Of a DNA stretch of 64,000 nucleotides, positions 10,678 to 20,590 are shown one piece after another. The stretch spans positions 62,001 through 126,000 of the forward strand of contig JALEJS010000014.1 of the NCBI GenBank assembly GCA_022769545.1, written 5' to 3'. How positions within the stretch are numbered: the first letter of the stretch is position 1; each line of letters starts with the position of its first letter. The stretch is from Blautia sp. GTDB taxonomy: Bacteria > Bacillota > Clostridia > Lachnospirales > Lachnospiraceae. A model generated the notes under the pieces. The model saw only the letters and a list, made by a program, of their open reading frames with translations, ran no database searches and was not told where the DNA came from. The translations under genes were made by a program, and so were the position numbers.

Positions 10678-10702
10678 AGGATCACTCTCCGTTCCGGCAG
10701 TC

Positions 10703-11554
10703 TCATTCTGCCTTTCCGTCGCAGCCGCACACCTTCATCCGGCTCATGACCAGATTTTTCACTGCTTCCATTCCGGCCTTACCATATGCCTTCGGGTCAA
10801 TGGTGTCCGGTTTCTGTGCCAGAAGCTCTGCTGTTGCCTTTGTGTATGCTGCTCTCAGCTCTGTCGCAAAATTCACTTTACAGATACCGCGTTTTACACA
10901 GTCGCTGACATCCTCATCGGTCAGCCCGGAAGCTCCGTGCAGCACCAGCGGAATGTCTACCACCTGACGGATCTCACTGAGGCGTTCCTTATCCAGTACC
11001 GGTGTACCCACATAGAAACCATGTGCCGTTCCGATGGCAACGGCAAGGGAAGTAATTCCGGTGCGTTCCACAAACTCTTTTGCTTCCTGCGGATCGGTAT
11101 TGGTGTCTGCCTCTGCCTCCAGATCATCTTCTTTTCCGCCGACCTTGCCCAGCTCTGCCTCGCACGGAATATCTAATGCAGCTGCCACATCCGCAACCTT
11201 TTTGCTCACTTCAATATTTCCCTCAAAATCCAGCTTGGACCCGTCGATCATCACAGAGGTATAACCGGCCTTCATTGCCTGCATGGCCAGTTCAAAGCTG
11301 CTGCCATGATCCAGATGAAGGCAGACCGGAACCGTAGCCTTTTTCGCTTCTGCAGCCACGATTGCTGCGTATGTCTCCACCGATCCGTATTTGATGGTGG
11401 ACGGCGTCGTCTGAATCATAACCGGCGCCCGAAGCTCCTCTGCCGCTGCGATAATCGCTTTCACCATCTCCATATTTTCCGCATTGAATGCTCCCACTGC
11501 GTAGCCTCTTTTCTGAGCATCTGATAACATTTCTTTTGATGTAACCAATGGCAT
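10703..11554 (-). CDS. Class II fructose/tagatose-bisphosphate aldolase (GatY/KbaY/Fba-like)
   Basis: AVGAFNAENMEMVKAII, HLDHGSSFE, VLHGASGLTDEDV. Confidence 0.85.
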   Translation of the reverse strand: MPLVTSKEMLSDAQKRGYAVGAFNAENMEMVKAIIAAAEELRAPVMIQTTPSTIKYGSVETYAAIVAAEAKKATVPVCLHLDHGSSFELAMQAMKAGYTSVMIDGSKLDFEGNIEVSKKVADVAAALDIPCEAELGKVGGKEDDLEAEADTNTDPQEAKEFVERTGITSLAVAIGTAHGFYVGTPVLDKERLSEIRQVVDIPLVLHGASGLTDEDVSDCVKRGICKVNFATELRAAYTKATAELLAQKPDTIDPKAYGKAGMEAVKNLVMSRMKVCGCDGKAE

Positions 11555-11612
11555 AACCTTGTCCTCCTGTATTTGATTTGCTTATGTGGTGTTTTCCTGT
11601 TTTTCAGAAACC

Positions 11613-11663
11613 GAAACGTTTCCGTTTTTGTTTTATCATACTATCCGTAAATGCATTTGTCAA
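11613..11663 (-). promoter_or_regulatory. Sigma-A-like promoter (TTGACA-N17-TATGAT) with LacI-type operator GAAACGTTTC just downstream of -10
   Basis: Read on minus strand: TTGACA AATGCATTTACGGATAG TATGAT; palindrome at 11613-11622. Confidence 0.75.
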
Positions 11664-11823
11664 CAAGAAAATTTTCATATATTCCCGTAAAATAATGCCT
11701 TGCTTTCCGGTTCTGTTTCCGTTACTGTAAATTATAATGATGTTTAAATCATAAAATGCCAAACGGATTGTTTCGCATATCATGCTCCCACAATCCTTCA
11801 CAACATTCGGAAAGGAGATCATT

Positions 11824-12267
11824 ATGTTAAAAGGTATTCCCGAAATTTTATCCCCACAGTTATTAAAGGTATTATGTGAAATGGGTCACAGCGACCGTCT
11901 TGTCATCGCAGACGGAAACTTCCCGGTAGAATCCATGGGCAAAAATGCTGTCGTTGTACGTCTGGACGGACACGGTGTTCCGGAGATCCTGGATGCGATC
12001 CTGCAGGTTTTCCCGCTGGATACCTACGTAGAACATCCGGTAAATCTGATGGAAGTAATGCCCGGAGACAATGTTGCAACACCGATCTGGGATACATATA
12101 AAGAAATCATCGCCAAACATGACCCACGCGGCGCTTCTGCAGTGGGAAACATTGAGCGTTTTGCATTCTATGAGGAAGCAAAACAGGTATACTGCATCAT
12201 CGCTACCGGTGAAAAGGCCGTATACGCAAATATCATGCTTCAGAAGGGCGTCGTAATCAACGACTGA
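11824..12267 (+). CDS. fucU: RbsD/FucU-family L-fucose mutarotase
   Basis: MLKGIPEILSPQLLKVLCEMGHSDRLVIADGNFP; HPVNLMEVMPGD; SD GGAGATCATT. Confidence 0.85.
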   Translation: MLKGIPEILSPQLLKVLCEMGHSDRLVIADGNFPVESMGKNAVVVRLDGHGVPEILDAILQVFPLDTYVEHPVNLMEVMPGDNVATPIWDTYKEIIAKHDPRGASAVGNIERFAFYEEAKQVYCIIATGEKAVYANIMLQKGVVIND

Positions 12268-12312
12268 TCCCTTTTTGATAAGCCACAATTCTTCCTATGA
12301 TGAAAAGACCAG

Positions 12313-12374
12313 AAAAGGAACTGCCTGCAGGAAGCGGCCAAATCTGCCGCCTCTGCAGTGGTTCCTTTTTTGGT
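12313..12374 (+). terminator. Rho-independent terminator after fucU
   Basis: AAAGGAACTGCCTGCAGG...CTCTGCAGTGGTTCCTTTTTT. Confidence 0.75.
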
Positions 12375-12566
12375 TACACGCCGCTTCCGTTTGTTTACTG
12401 TAACATTACCGCTACTGTTCACACGGCATTTTGCCCATGTTACTGAACGGAGTGAAAGTAACACATCGCCCTCTCAATCCTTCAAATTTCCACCTGATTA
12501 CATTGAAATTCCCATTCTTTTAATGCTATAATGAATTATAAATTACAGTGTAAAGGAGGTTGTTCT

Positions 12567-13208
12567 ATGGAAACAAAGATGTTTAAAATCTATGCACGCG
12601 GAGACGAAAAAATTCAGCTGAAGGTCTTCCCGGGACACTTTGCGACACCCCAGTCCCACATCACACACTATCTGGACATCACCACCATGAAATCCCGCTG
12701 TTCTGAGGCACAGAGAATTGCACAGAATCTGTCCCAGAATTATGAGGCAACTACCCCCATTGATACCATTGTCTGCATGGACGGACTGGAGGTCATAGGT
12801 GCCTACCTTGCAGAGGAGCTGACAAAAGTAGGGGTTCTCTCCATGAATGCACATCAGACAATCTACATCACCGCACCGGAGCACAGCAGCAACGGTCAGC
12901 TGATCTTCCGCGACAACACCCAGATGATGATCGAAAACAAAAATATTCTGATTCTGAACGGTTCTGTCACCACCGGTGAAACGCTCTCCAAGGCAGTGCA
13001 AAGTATCCTCTATTACGGCGGAAAGATCCGTGGAATCGCAGCCATTTTCAGCGCTGTCACCAGCGTAGCACAACTTCCTGTACATTCGATTTTCCAGCAG
13101 AAGGATATTCCCAATTACGGAACCTATCAGTTCCATGACTGCCCCTTGTGCAGAAATCGCCAGAAGCTGGATGCCATGGTAAACGGATACGGATATTCCA
13201 AACTGTAA
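12567..13208 (+). CDS. Phosphoribosyltransferase-like protein (orotate PRTase-like)
   Basis: TIVCMDGLEVIGAYLAEEL; ILILNGSVTTGETLSKA; SD AAAGGAGG. Confidence 0.6.
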   Translation: METKMFKIYARGDEKIQLKVFPGHFATPQSHITHYLDITTMKSRCSEAQRIAQNLSQNYEATTPIDTIVCMDGLEVIGAYLAEELTKVGVLSMNAHQTIYITAPEHSSNGQLIFRDNTQMMIENKNILILNGSVTTGETLSKAVQSILYYGGKIRGIAAIFSAVTSVAQLPVHSIFQQKDIPNYGTYQFHDCPLCRNRQKLDAMVNGYGYSKL

Positions 13209-13235
13209 GCAGGTTCTGATATTTTTCCATACCTG

Positions 13236-13301
13236 AAACGAAAGGAGCCCCGCTCCGTAGCTGAACTGTCAAAATCAGCTATGGAGCGGGGCTCCTTTCG
13301 T
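13236..13301. terminator. Long bidirectional terminator hairpin
   Basis: CGAAAGGAGCCCCGCTCCGTAGCTGA / TCAGCTATGGAGCGGGGCTCCTTTCG, one mismatch, between convergent genes. Confidence 0.85.
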
Positions 13302-13345
13302 TATATGCCAGGTCTCACACATACTCGACCAGAATCAATCATCCA

Positions 13346-14554
13346 CTATTTTCTGAACCGCAGGAAAACCAGAAGCAGCACGATCAATGCCACCACAATG
13401 CCGATCACCGGCAGATAACGGACGATTCCGCTCTTCTCATTCAGCAGCTTCGCATCCGATGTGTTCGTTTCCTCCGTCTCATTTCCCGTCATCTGTACAA
13501 GTTCTTCCTCTTCTGCCTCTGTCACAGTCGGGTCAGGGCTCGGTGTCGGGGCATCCGTGGCAGTTGCTTCCGGACTTGGCGTCGGTGTATCCGTCGCCGT
13601 GGGCTCCGGGCTTGGCGTCGGCGTATCCGTCGGCGTAGGCTCCGGACTTGGCGTCGGTGTATTCGTCGCCGTAGGCTCCGGGGTCGGCGTATTCGTCGCC
13701 GTGGGTTTGGGACTTGGCGTCGGCACATTTGTCACAGCGGGTGCAGAAGTGATACCTGCCTCATCCAGTGTCTGCATCTGAACCAGCTCTTCCGCAGCCG
13801 GTGACGAAGCATTCTCTTCATGCTCATATTTCTTCTGCGTTTCCTCCAGATCGATCCAGCCGGTCACATCCTCGTTTTCAATCTTTCCCCACCAGCCGCC
13901 GTCTTCTGTCTCAGACTCCTGTGAGATATAAACCGGATCACCATCAAAATATTCATATCCCGGTGTTGTCTTTCCGAATTTTTCTCCGGGACCCTGATAC
14001 AGCCAGACAGAATCCTGATCCGTGTCTATCTCCGTCTCATAAGAAACTTCCTTCCCGTTTCCTCTCTGAAATTCTCTGTCGATTGCTTCCTCCAGCGTAA
14101 TGGGTTTCAGATGTTCCAGCGGAACGTATCCGTCTTCGTCCTGATATTTCGTAACACCCCAGGAGTTTCCGTCGCTTCCGGTCACCTCCCCGGTAATGTG
14201 AAGAGGCGTTCCGTTTTCCAGCGGTTTTTCTGACAGTTTCTTCCCATCGCGGGAGGGCTCTGCATAAATATATTCTCCTCCATCCGGTGACTCGATCAGC
14301 ATGTAATAATCTGTCGTGTCATCGGACGAAGCAGCCTGTGCCTCGCTTTCATGCTGCCGGATTGCTTCCCCGTTTTCCTCCTGATAACTGCTTTCATAGT
14401 CCTCTGCGGAATCGTCGGAATAATCCGCCGCATATTCGTAAGAATAATCCGTCACAGACACAAATGTATCCGGATCCGATACGTCTGCCCATACTCCTGT
14501 CACATTTAATACGCTGACCAGCAGTGCCAGCGCAGTTACGGTACGTTTTTTCAT
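13346..14554 (-). CDS. Secreted, membrane-anchored SH3-domain protein with Pro/Thr-rich stalk
   Basis: Signal peptide MKKRTVTALALLVSVLNVTGVWA; SH3-like segments; TPTPSPEPTATD repeats; C-terminal TM helix VIGIVVALIVLLLVFLRFRK. Confidence 0.75.
   Translation of the reverse strand: MKKRTVTALALLVSVLNVTGVWADVSDPDTFVSVTDYSYEYAADYSDDSAEDYESSYQEENGEAIRQHESEAQAASSDDTTDYYMLIESPDGGEYIYAEPSRDGKKLSEKPLENGTPLHITGEVTGSDGNSWGVTKYQDEDGYVPLEHLKPITLEEAIDREFQRGNGKEVSYETEIDTDQDSVWLYQGPGEKFGKTTPGYEYFDGDPVYISQESETEDGGWWGKIENEDVTGWIDLEETQKKYEHEENASSPAAEELVQMQTLDEAGITSAPAVTNVPTPSPKPTATNTPTPEPTATNTPTPSPEPTPTDTPTPSPEPTATDTPTPSPEATATDAPTPSPDPTVTEAEEEELVQMTGNETEETNTSDAKLLNEKSGIVRYLPVIGIVVALIVLLLVFLRFRK
13525..13735. repeat. 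Tandem ~36-bp coding repeat encoding TPTPSPEPTxTD
   Basis: Direct reading of gene and peptide; at least three 12-aa units plus shortened variants. Confidence 0.8.
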
Positions 14555-14698
14555 ATGCATTCTTCCTCTGTACTTCCAAACATGTTTGTCAGATTTCATT
14601 TCGCCCTAATTCACTTCATAGATAATTTCATTGTACTCTTTTCATCGAAAGCTTACAACCTATTTTTTCAGAAAATTAAGAAATAGACCACTCCCTAT

Positions 14699-14990
14699 GC
14701 CGATGATTCCGTGAAAGCTATGGAATCGCTGCTATTTTTGTGTATAAGCGTGTCGTCTATGGGTATGACCACAGATGAGCTTGTTTTGCTGCTCACCTCT
14801 CGAATTCTTATGATTACCGCCATTCGCTCGGAACTCGCTTCGCTCAGACATCTCGCTCGGTGGCGGATTTCATTCTCGAGTCTCGCTTACGCAAAACGAC
14901 GAATCATCTGCTTGTCACAGCCCATAGACATCCACGCTTTCTCACATAATTCCATCACGATTTCACACATCTTCATGGAATTCATCTGCC
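14699..14990. repeat. Long imperfect palindrome (~290 bp) in intergenic DNA
   Basis: Left AAGCGTGTCGTCTATGGG pairs with right CCCATAGACATCCACGCTT; centre CCGCCATTCGCTCGG...CGCTCGGTGGCGG; homology continues outward. Confidence 0.65.
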
Positions 14991-15078
14991 ATATACGCCA
15001 CACCCGCTGCCGTGGTCTGGTTCCAAACAAACATTTCAAGTCGAATGTACGTGAAGACTGATGTAATTTTCCTGCTTT

Positions 15079-15669
15079 CTATTTCTGCACTTCGGCTTCT
15101 TCTGCAGTTTCCTCTGCTTCCGGTGCATTGTGCGGTTCAAGAAGCATAACCACAATTTCTTCCCTGTCTGCCAGAAGATCCACATCCGGATCCGATGCGA
15201 TCGCGAGATCCTTTACCTTGATCACATCTCCCACACGAAGTCTGGACGCGTCGATTTCCACCTTTTCCACCAGTGCGGCAGGAACTGCCTTAAACGGGAT
15301 CTCCTGAAGGTTCTGCTGCAGCACACCAGTTGTCACTTTATCATGATTTAACAGAACTACCTCTGCAACAGAATGTACCTTTTCTCCACTTACAAGTGCC
15401 TGAAAATCAATTTCCTCTATCTGGCGTTTCATGGAATTATATGAGATATCCTTAATCAATACATCCAGCTGTTTTCCATCCAGTTCCAGCATAATCTGGC
15501 TTCCCTTATTTCTTGTTTTCAGCAGATGATCGATCTCGCCTTTCGGAAACTGCAGCGGTATGGAGCCTTCGATTGACTTACCAAACACGTTTCCTGTCAC
15601 ATATCCTTCTCTTCTGAGTTTCTTTGCCTTTGTCCGCATGTCTCTTCTTTCAGCTTTTAAAGTAGTCAT
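15079..15669 (-). CDS. 50S ribosomal protein L25/general stress protein Ctc
   Basis: LKAERRDMRTKAKKLRREGYVTGNVFGK; L25 TL5-like C-terminal part. Confidence 0.85.
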   Translation of the reverse strand: MTTLKAERRDMRTKAKKLRREGYVTGNVFGKSIEGSIPLQFPKGEIDHLLKTRNKGSQIMLELDGKQLDVLIKDISYNSMKRQIEEIDFQALVSGEKVHSVAEVVLLNHDKVTTGVLQQNLQEIPFKAVPAALVEKVEIDASRLRVGDVIKVKDLAIASDPDVDLLADREEIVVMLLEPHNAPEAEETAEEAEVQK

Positions 15670-15828
15670 TTGTCTTTTCCTCCAATCACTGAATGCTTAG
15701 CGGCCTTCTGATGCAGGTCTGTTAAGTATCCTGAATATTTATTTGTTATATATGTGTTATAACACTCATTCTTTTGTTTTTCAAGTAAAAATGATTGATT
15801 ATTCTGTGAAAAAAATGTGAAGTTCAGC

Positions 15829-17070
15829 TTATTTCTGTTCTATTTGCTTTTTACATTCCCGAATCAGGTTCGAAACCGTTCTTTCCACATTTTCCGGAGT
15901 GGTGGCAAGATTCAGACGGATGAAGCCCCCGGCATTTTTCCCGAACCAGGAACCGTAATCCACTGCCAGTCTGCATTTGTTCTGCACAAAATCGAACAGC
16001 GACTCTTCGACCGGCTTTCCATTCGGAAGATGAATGATCTTGTCATCTGTTGTATCAATCACTTTTCTCATATCCAGCATGGGAAGATAAGTTCCCTCCA
16101 TAGAGCATACGGTAATTTCCGGAACCTTTTCATTCAGCTCTTTTTTCATATAATCATAATTTGCCTGAATCACCGACCGGAGTCCGTCCAGCCACCTGGC
16201 GCCTTTGGTATACGCTGCCTCTGTTGCAGTCAGCCCCATAATATTCTGAGTCGTCTCGTTATGAACCTTGCGGTACTGATCAAACGTTCTGCGAAGCTCC
16301 GGGTTGTGGATATAAATATTGGCGTGAATCAGGGCCGCTGTATTGAAGGATTTGGATGCGGCGTTTACCAGGACGGTATTGTCTGCATACTTTCCTTTCG
16401 CGACTGCCGGTGCTGCCATATGCTTTCTGTCTCCAAACACAAAATCCTGATGGATCTCATCAGAAATCACAAGCACCTTGTGACGCTGGCAGATGTCCAG
16501 CAAACACTCCAGCTCCGTCTCTGTCCAGACACGGCCGATCGGATTGTGCGGAGAACAGAGAAGGAACATTTTTACCTCATTTTCCACAATGGCTTTCTCG
16601 AACGCTTCAAAGTCAACTGAAAAATACCCGTTGTCATAGTTCAGATCGCAGGTTACCAGCTTTCTATTACAGTTTATCACGCATTCATGAAAAGGATAAT
16701 ATACCGGAGTCAGGATGATCACCGCATCCTCCGGCTGTGTAAAACAGTTTACAAACAGGTACAGAGACGGCACCACACCCGTCCCCAGCCTTAGCTCTTC
16801 CTTTTTCGGCCGATATCCGAAATGTGTTTCTTCCCAGTCAAAAACTGCCTTGTAATAGGAGTCCGAAATATAGGTATATCCAAACACCCCATGGTCGACC
16901 CGTTCTTTCAACGCCTCCTGAACAGCTTCGCAGGTTTTAAAGTCCATATCTGCCACCCACATGGGAACCAGATCTGCGTCTCCAAAGCACTGCTTAAGAT
17001 AATCCCATTTCAGGGAACGGGTACTTTTACGGTCTACTGCATATTTTTCTATAAATTCTTCCCGGTTCAT
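15829..17070 (-). CDS. PLP-dependent aminotransferase, MalY/PatB family (cystathionine beta-lyase-like)
   Basis: VPMWVADMDFKTCEAVQEAL; LLCSPHNPIGRVWT; SDEIHQDF; NAASKSFNTAAL. Confidence 0.85.
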   Translation of the reverse strand: MNREEFIEKYAVDRKSTRSLKWDYLKQCFGDADLVPMWVADMDFKTCEAVQEALKERVDHGVFGYTYISDSYYKAVFDWEETHFGYRPKKEELRLGTGVVPSLYLFVNCFTQPEDAVIILTPVYYPFHECVINCNRKLVTCDLNYDNGYFSVDFEAFEKAIVENEVKMFLLCSPHNPIGRVWTETELECLLDICQRHKVLVISDEIHQDFVFGDRKHMAAPAVAKGKYADNTVLVNAASKSFNTAALIHANIYIHNPELRRTFDQYRKVHNETTQNIMGLTATEAAYTKGARWLDGLRSVIQANYDYMKKELNEKVPEITVCSMEGTYLPMLDMRKVIDTTDDKIIHLPNGKPVEESLFDFVQNKCRLAVDYGSWFGKNAGGFIRLNLATTPENVERTVSNLIRECKKQIEQK

Positions 17071-17161
17071 ATTCTTCCCACACTCCTTTTCCGTTCGTTA
17101 TGATACAAAACGGCCATGTCTGCTGACGCAGACCGGCCGCTGTATACATTCCTGTTTCTGT

Positions 17162-18436
17162 TTATTTTTTCAGAAGCTTTCTGCCAATATCAAAACAATC
17201 GAAGGTTGCAAAATAATCCTCCGGTGTCTCTGCACGGCGAATCAGCTGTACATCTCCGTTTTCTTTCAGAAGAAGCTCTGCAGAGCGAAGCTTTCCGTTA
17301 TAATTATATCCCATGGAGAAGCCATGGGCACCCGCATCATGGATCACCAGATAATCGCCGATATCAATCTTCGGAAGCATCCGGTCAATGGCAAATTTAT
17401 CGCAGTTCTCACACAGGGAACCGGTGATGTCATATTTGTGGTCTCTTGGCTCATTTTCCTTTCCCATAACGGTAATGTGATGATATGCGCCGTAAATAGC
17501 CGGTCTCATCAGATTTGCCGCACAGGCATCCACGCCGATATATTCTTTGTAGATGTGTTTTTCATGAATGGCCTTCGTCACAAGACATCCATACGGTCCC
17601 ATCATATAACGTCCAAGCTCTGTGTAGATTGCAACATCGCCCATTCCCGCCGGAACCAGCACTTCTTCGAATACCTTGCGAACGCCTTCGCCGATGGCAT
17701 AAATATCATTTGGCTCCTGATCCGGTCGATAGGGAATTCCGATTCCTCCGGACAGATTGATAAATTTGATGTGCACACCGGTCTTCTTCTGAAGCGCAAC
17801 TGCCTGTTCAAAAAGAACCTTTGCCAGAAGCGGATAGTAATCATTCGTCACCGTATTGCTGGCAAGAAATGCATGGATACCGAATTCTTTTGCCCCCTTT
17901 TCCTTCAGGATACGGAATGCTTCCTCGATCTGCTGCGGCGTCATTCCATATTTCGCATCCCCCGGATTATCCATAATATCATTGCTGATCTTAAACAGTC
18001 CGCCCGGGTTAAAACGACAGCTGATCATTTCCGGAATATGCCCGATGGTCTTTTCCAGAAAATCAATGTGTGTGATATCATCCAGGTTAATGGTTGCTCC
18101 CAGCCGGTCTGCCAGAAGAAAATCTTCTGCCGGCGTATCATTGGAAGAAAACATAATGTCATCTCCCACTGCACCGATCGCCTCAGAAAGCATCAGCTCC
18201 GTATAGGAGGAACAGTCACAGCCGCATCCGTACTCTCTCAGGATCTGAATCAGATATGGATTTGGTGTTGCCTTCACTGCAAAATATTCTTTAAACCCCG
18301 GATTCCAGGAAAATGCTTCCTTCAATGCCCGGATATTTTCGCGGATGCCTTTTTCATCATACAGATGAAACGGCGTCGGATAAGTTCTGGTTATCTCATC
18401 CAATTGTTCTTTTGTCACAAACGGTGTCTTTTTCAT
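17162..18436 (-). CDS. lysA: Diaminopimelate decarboxylase-like enzyme
   Basis: TPFHLYDEKGIRENI, EYFAVKATPNPYL, INLSGGIGIPY, ELGRYMMGPYG, GSLCENCDKFA. Confidence 0.8.
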   Translation of the reverse strand: MKKTPFVTKEQLDEITRTYPTPFHLYDEKGIRENIRALKEAFSWNPGFKEYFAVKATPNPYLIQILREYGCGCDCSSYTELMLSEAIGAVGDDIMFSSNDTPAEDFLLADRLGATINLDDITHIDFLEKTIGHIPEMISCRFNPGGLFKISNDIMDNPGDAKYGMTPQQIEEAFRILKEKGAKEFGIHAFLASNTVTNDYYPLLAKVLFEQAVALQKKTGVHIKFINLSGGIGIPYRPDQEPNDIYAIGEGVRKVFEEVLVPAGMGDVAIYTELGRYMMGPYGCLVTKAIHEKHIYKEYIGVDACAANLMRPAIYGAYHHITVMGKENEPRDHKYDITGSLCENCDKFAIDRMLPKIDIGDYLVIHDAGAHGFSMGYNYNGKLRSAELLLKENGDVQLIRRAETPEDYFATFDCFDIGRKLLKK

Positions 18437-18561
18437 TTTATTTGCCTCACTCCTGTATAAGTCTGTAATTCCTCATCCATTGTTATGCTTTAGCACATTA
18501 ACGTTTAAATTATATAAGATGCCTGTCTGTTTGTCAACTGTCGCCGCTCCTGTAACGAAAA

Positions 18562-18592
18562 AAGGGCAGATCCTTGCGGATCTGCCCAGGTA
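18562..18592 (-). terminator. Rho-independent terminator after fucI
   Basis: GGGCAGATCC-TTGC-GGATCTGCCC with T-run on minus strand. Confidence 0.8.
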
Positions 18593-18601
18593 TGTATTCC
18601 A

Positions 18602-20404
18602 TTATTTTTTGTAGAACGGTCCAAAGTTTGCGCATGCTCTGTAGTCAGCTGCTTCCTTGTCCATGCCGAATGCATTCCATGCTGCCGGACGGAAGATGTC
18701 CTTGGTCGGAACGTTGTGCATGCAAACCGGAATTCTCAGAATGGATGCCATTGTAATCAGGTCTGCACCAATGTGTCCATAGGAGATTGCACCGTGGTTT
18801 GCGCCCCAGTTGTTCATTACATCATAAGCAGACTCAAACGGGCTGCCTGCCACACCGTCTGTACGTGGTGCAAACCAGGTACACGGCCATGTGTAGTCTG
18901 TACGTTTCCAAAGAGTATCGGATACCTGCTCCGGAAGAGCCACGGTCCATCCTTCAACGATCTGAAGAACCGGTCCGAGACCTTTTACAAGGTTCAGACG
19001 GATCATGGTAGCCGGCATCTCTGCCTTTGTCTCAAATCTGGAAGAGAATCCGCCGCCGCGGAAATATCCGTTGTCTGCTGCACACCATTCGGTTGCATCC
19101 ATGATCTTCTTCATATCTTCTTCTGTTACATTATACCATTCTTTCATCACTGCGTTGCCGTTTTCGTCTGTGCAGACACCGCTTGCATCCAGACAGCATG
19201 CACCGGAGTTGATCAGGTGGATGATACCGTCAGCATCTTTTGCATGTCCTTCCAGCTTGTATCCGGTAACTCTTTCAACGGATTTTCCGTTCCAGCAGGT
19301 ACGAACGTCTGCAAACATCTGTGCACGGTTTGTCAGAAGTTTCATGAAGAGCATTCCAAGGCCGTTCAGTGCGTCGTTCTCTGTAGCCAGGATGAATGGC
19401 TCACGAGCGCCGTTCCAGTCAAAGGAAGTATTCAGGATTGCTTCCGGGAAGTCACAGTTCGGTTTCCAGTCTGTCCACTGTCTCTGACCCTGGAATCCAC
19501 CGGCAATTGCATTGTGTCCAACCGATTCCTCTTCGCATCCTTCCGGAAGGTTCGGGTTGCCCTGATACAGATCTTCGATGATCACGGCCATCTTTGCAAG
19601 GAACTCCCATGTTTCCTTCTTCTGCTCATCGGTAGCTTTTACGAAGTCCGGATTCTTGTCCCATCCTTCTTTGCAGTATTCTTTCACCCATGCGAGCGCT
19701 TTCTGATATTCTTCCTCATTATAAACATGCTCATCCATACGGCGAAGGATTTCTACCTCATCAACGGATTCCACACGCATGCCAAGGTAGGACTCGATAA
19801 ACTCCTGATCCATGATGGAGCCGCCGATACCCATACACTGGGAACCGATCTGCAGATAGGATTTTCCTCTCATGGTAGCTGCTGCCACTGCTGCACGTCC
19901 GAAACGAAGAAGTTTCTCCTGAACGTCTGCCGGAATGGACATATCATCTGCTTCCACTACATCATGTCCGTAGATTCCAAATGCCGGAAGTCCTTTCTGT
20001 GCATGGGTTGCCAGTACAGATGCCAGATAAACTGCGCCAGGTCTTTCTGTAGCGTTTACACCCCATACTGCCTTGATGGTATTGCGGTCCATATCCATCG
20101 TCTCAGAGCCATAGCACCAGCACGGTGTTACAGTAAGTGTGATCGCTACGCCCTCTTTTTCAAATTTCTGCTGACATGCTGCCGCTTCTGCAACACGTCC
20201 GATCGTTGTATCGGCAATCACAACTCTTACCGGTTCACCGTTGGAATATTTCAGATTTTCTTCAAACAGTTTTTTTGCTGCAAGAGCCATACCCATTGTC
20301 TGGTCTTCCAGAGATTCACGAACCTTCAGAGCTCCGCGGCGTCCGTCAATGGTAGGTCTGATACCAATTGCAGGATAATCGCCAACATATCTGTTCTTTG
20401 CCAT
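18602..20404 (-). CDS. fucI: L-fucose isomerase
   Basis: [52 protein letters not shown]; start placed at ATG 20404 after GGAGGTATTTTACT. Confidence 0.93.
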   Translation of the reverse strand: MAKNRYVGDYPAIGIRPTIDGRRGALKVRESLEDQTMGMALAAKKLFEENLKYSNGEPVRVVIADTTIGRVAEAAACQQKFEKEGVAITLTVTPCWCYGSETMDMDRNTIKAVWGVNATERPGAVYLASVLATHAQKGLPAFGIYGHDVVEADDMSIPADVQEKLLRFGRAAVAAATMRGKSYLQIGSQCMGIGGSIMDQEFIESYLGMRVESVDEVEILRRMDEHVYNEEEYQKALAWVKEYCKEGWDKNPDFVKATDEQKKETWEFLAKMAVIIEDLYQGNPNLPEGCEEESVGHNAIAGGFQGQRQWTDWKPNCDFPEAILNTSFDWNGAREPFILATENDALNGLGMLFMKLLTNRAQMFADVRTCWNGKSVERVTGYKLEGHAKDADGIIHLINSGACCLDASGVCTDENGNAVMKEWYNVTEEDMKKIMDATEWCAADNGYFRGGGFSSRFETKAEMPATMIRLNLVKGLGPVLQIVEGWTVALPEQVSDTLWKRTDYTWPCTWFAPRTDGVAGSPFESAYDVMNNWGANHGAISYGHIGADLITMASILRIPVCMHNVPTKDIFRPAAWNAFGMDKEAADYRACANFGPFYKK

Positions 20405-20590
20405 AGTAAAATACCTCCGTATGATATATTGTTTTGCAGACATCCCCGTCTGCTGTTTATGGTACTATTATACAATTGTCATCCACACATTTCTTGTGAT
20501 ATAATGGCAAAAAGTAGTACAATATTCACTTTTTTATTCATTTTATTCCCAAAAATCATCTCGGGACGAATTCCGGTAAAGGAGGTATTT

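Noticed and set aside
13525-13735. Tandem repeats as a possible CRISPR array
   Set aside because: Repeats are in-frame coding units (TPTPSPEPTATD) without unique spacers; no cas genes nearby.
18716-20590. Front part of a 907-aa plus-strand ORF (18716..21439)
   Set aside because: It is antisense to fucI; only 20591-21439 encodes a recognisable (AraC) protein with a proper SD.
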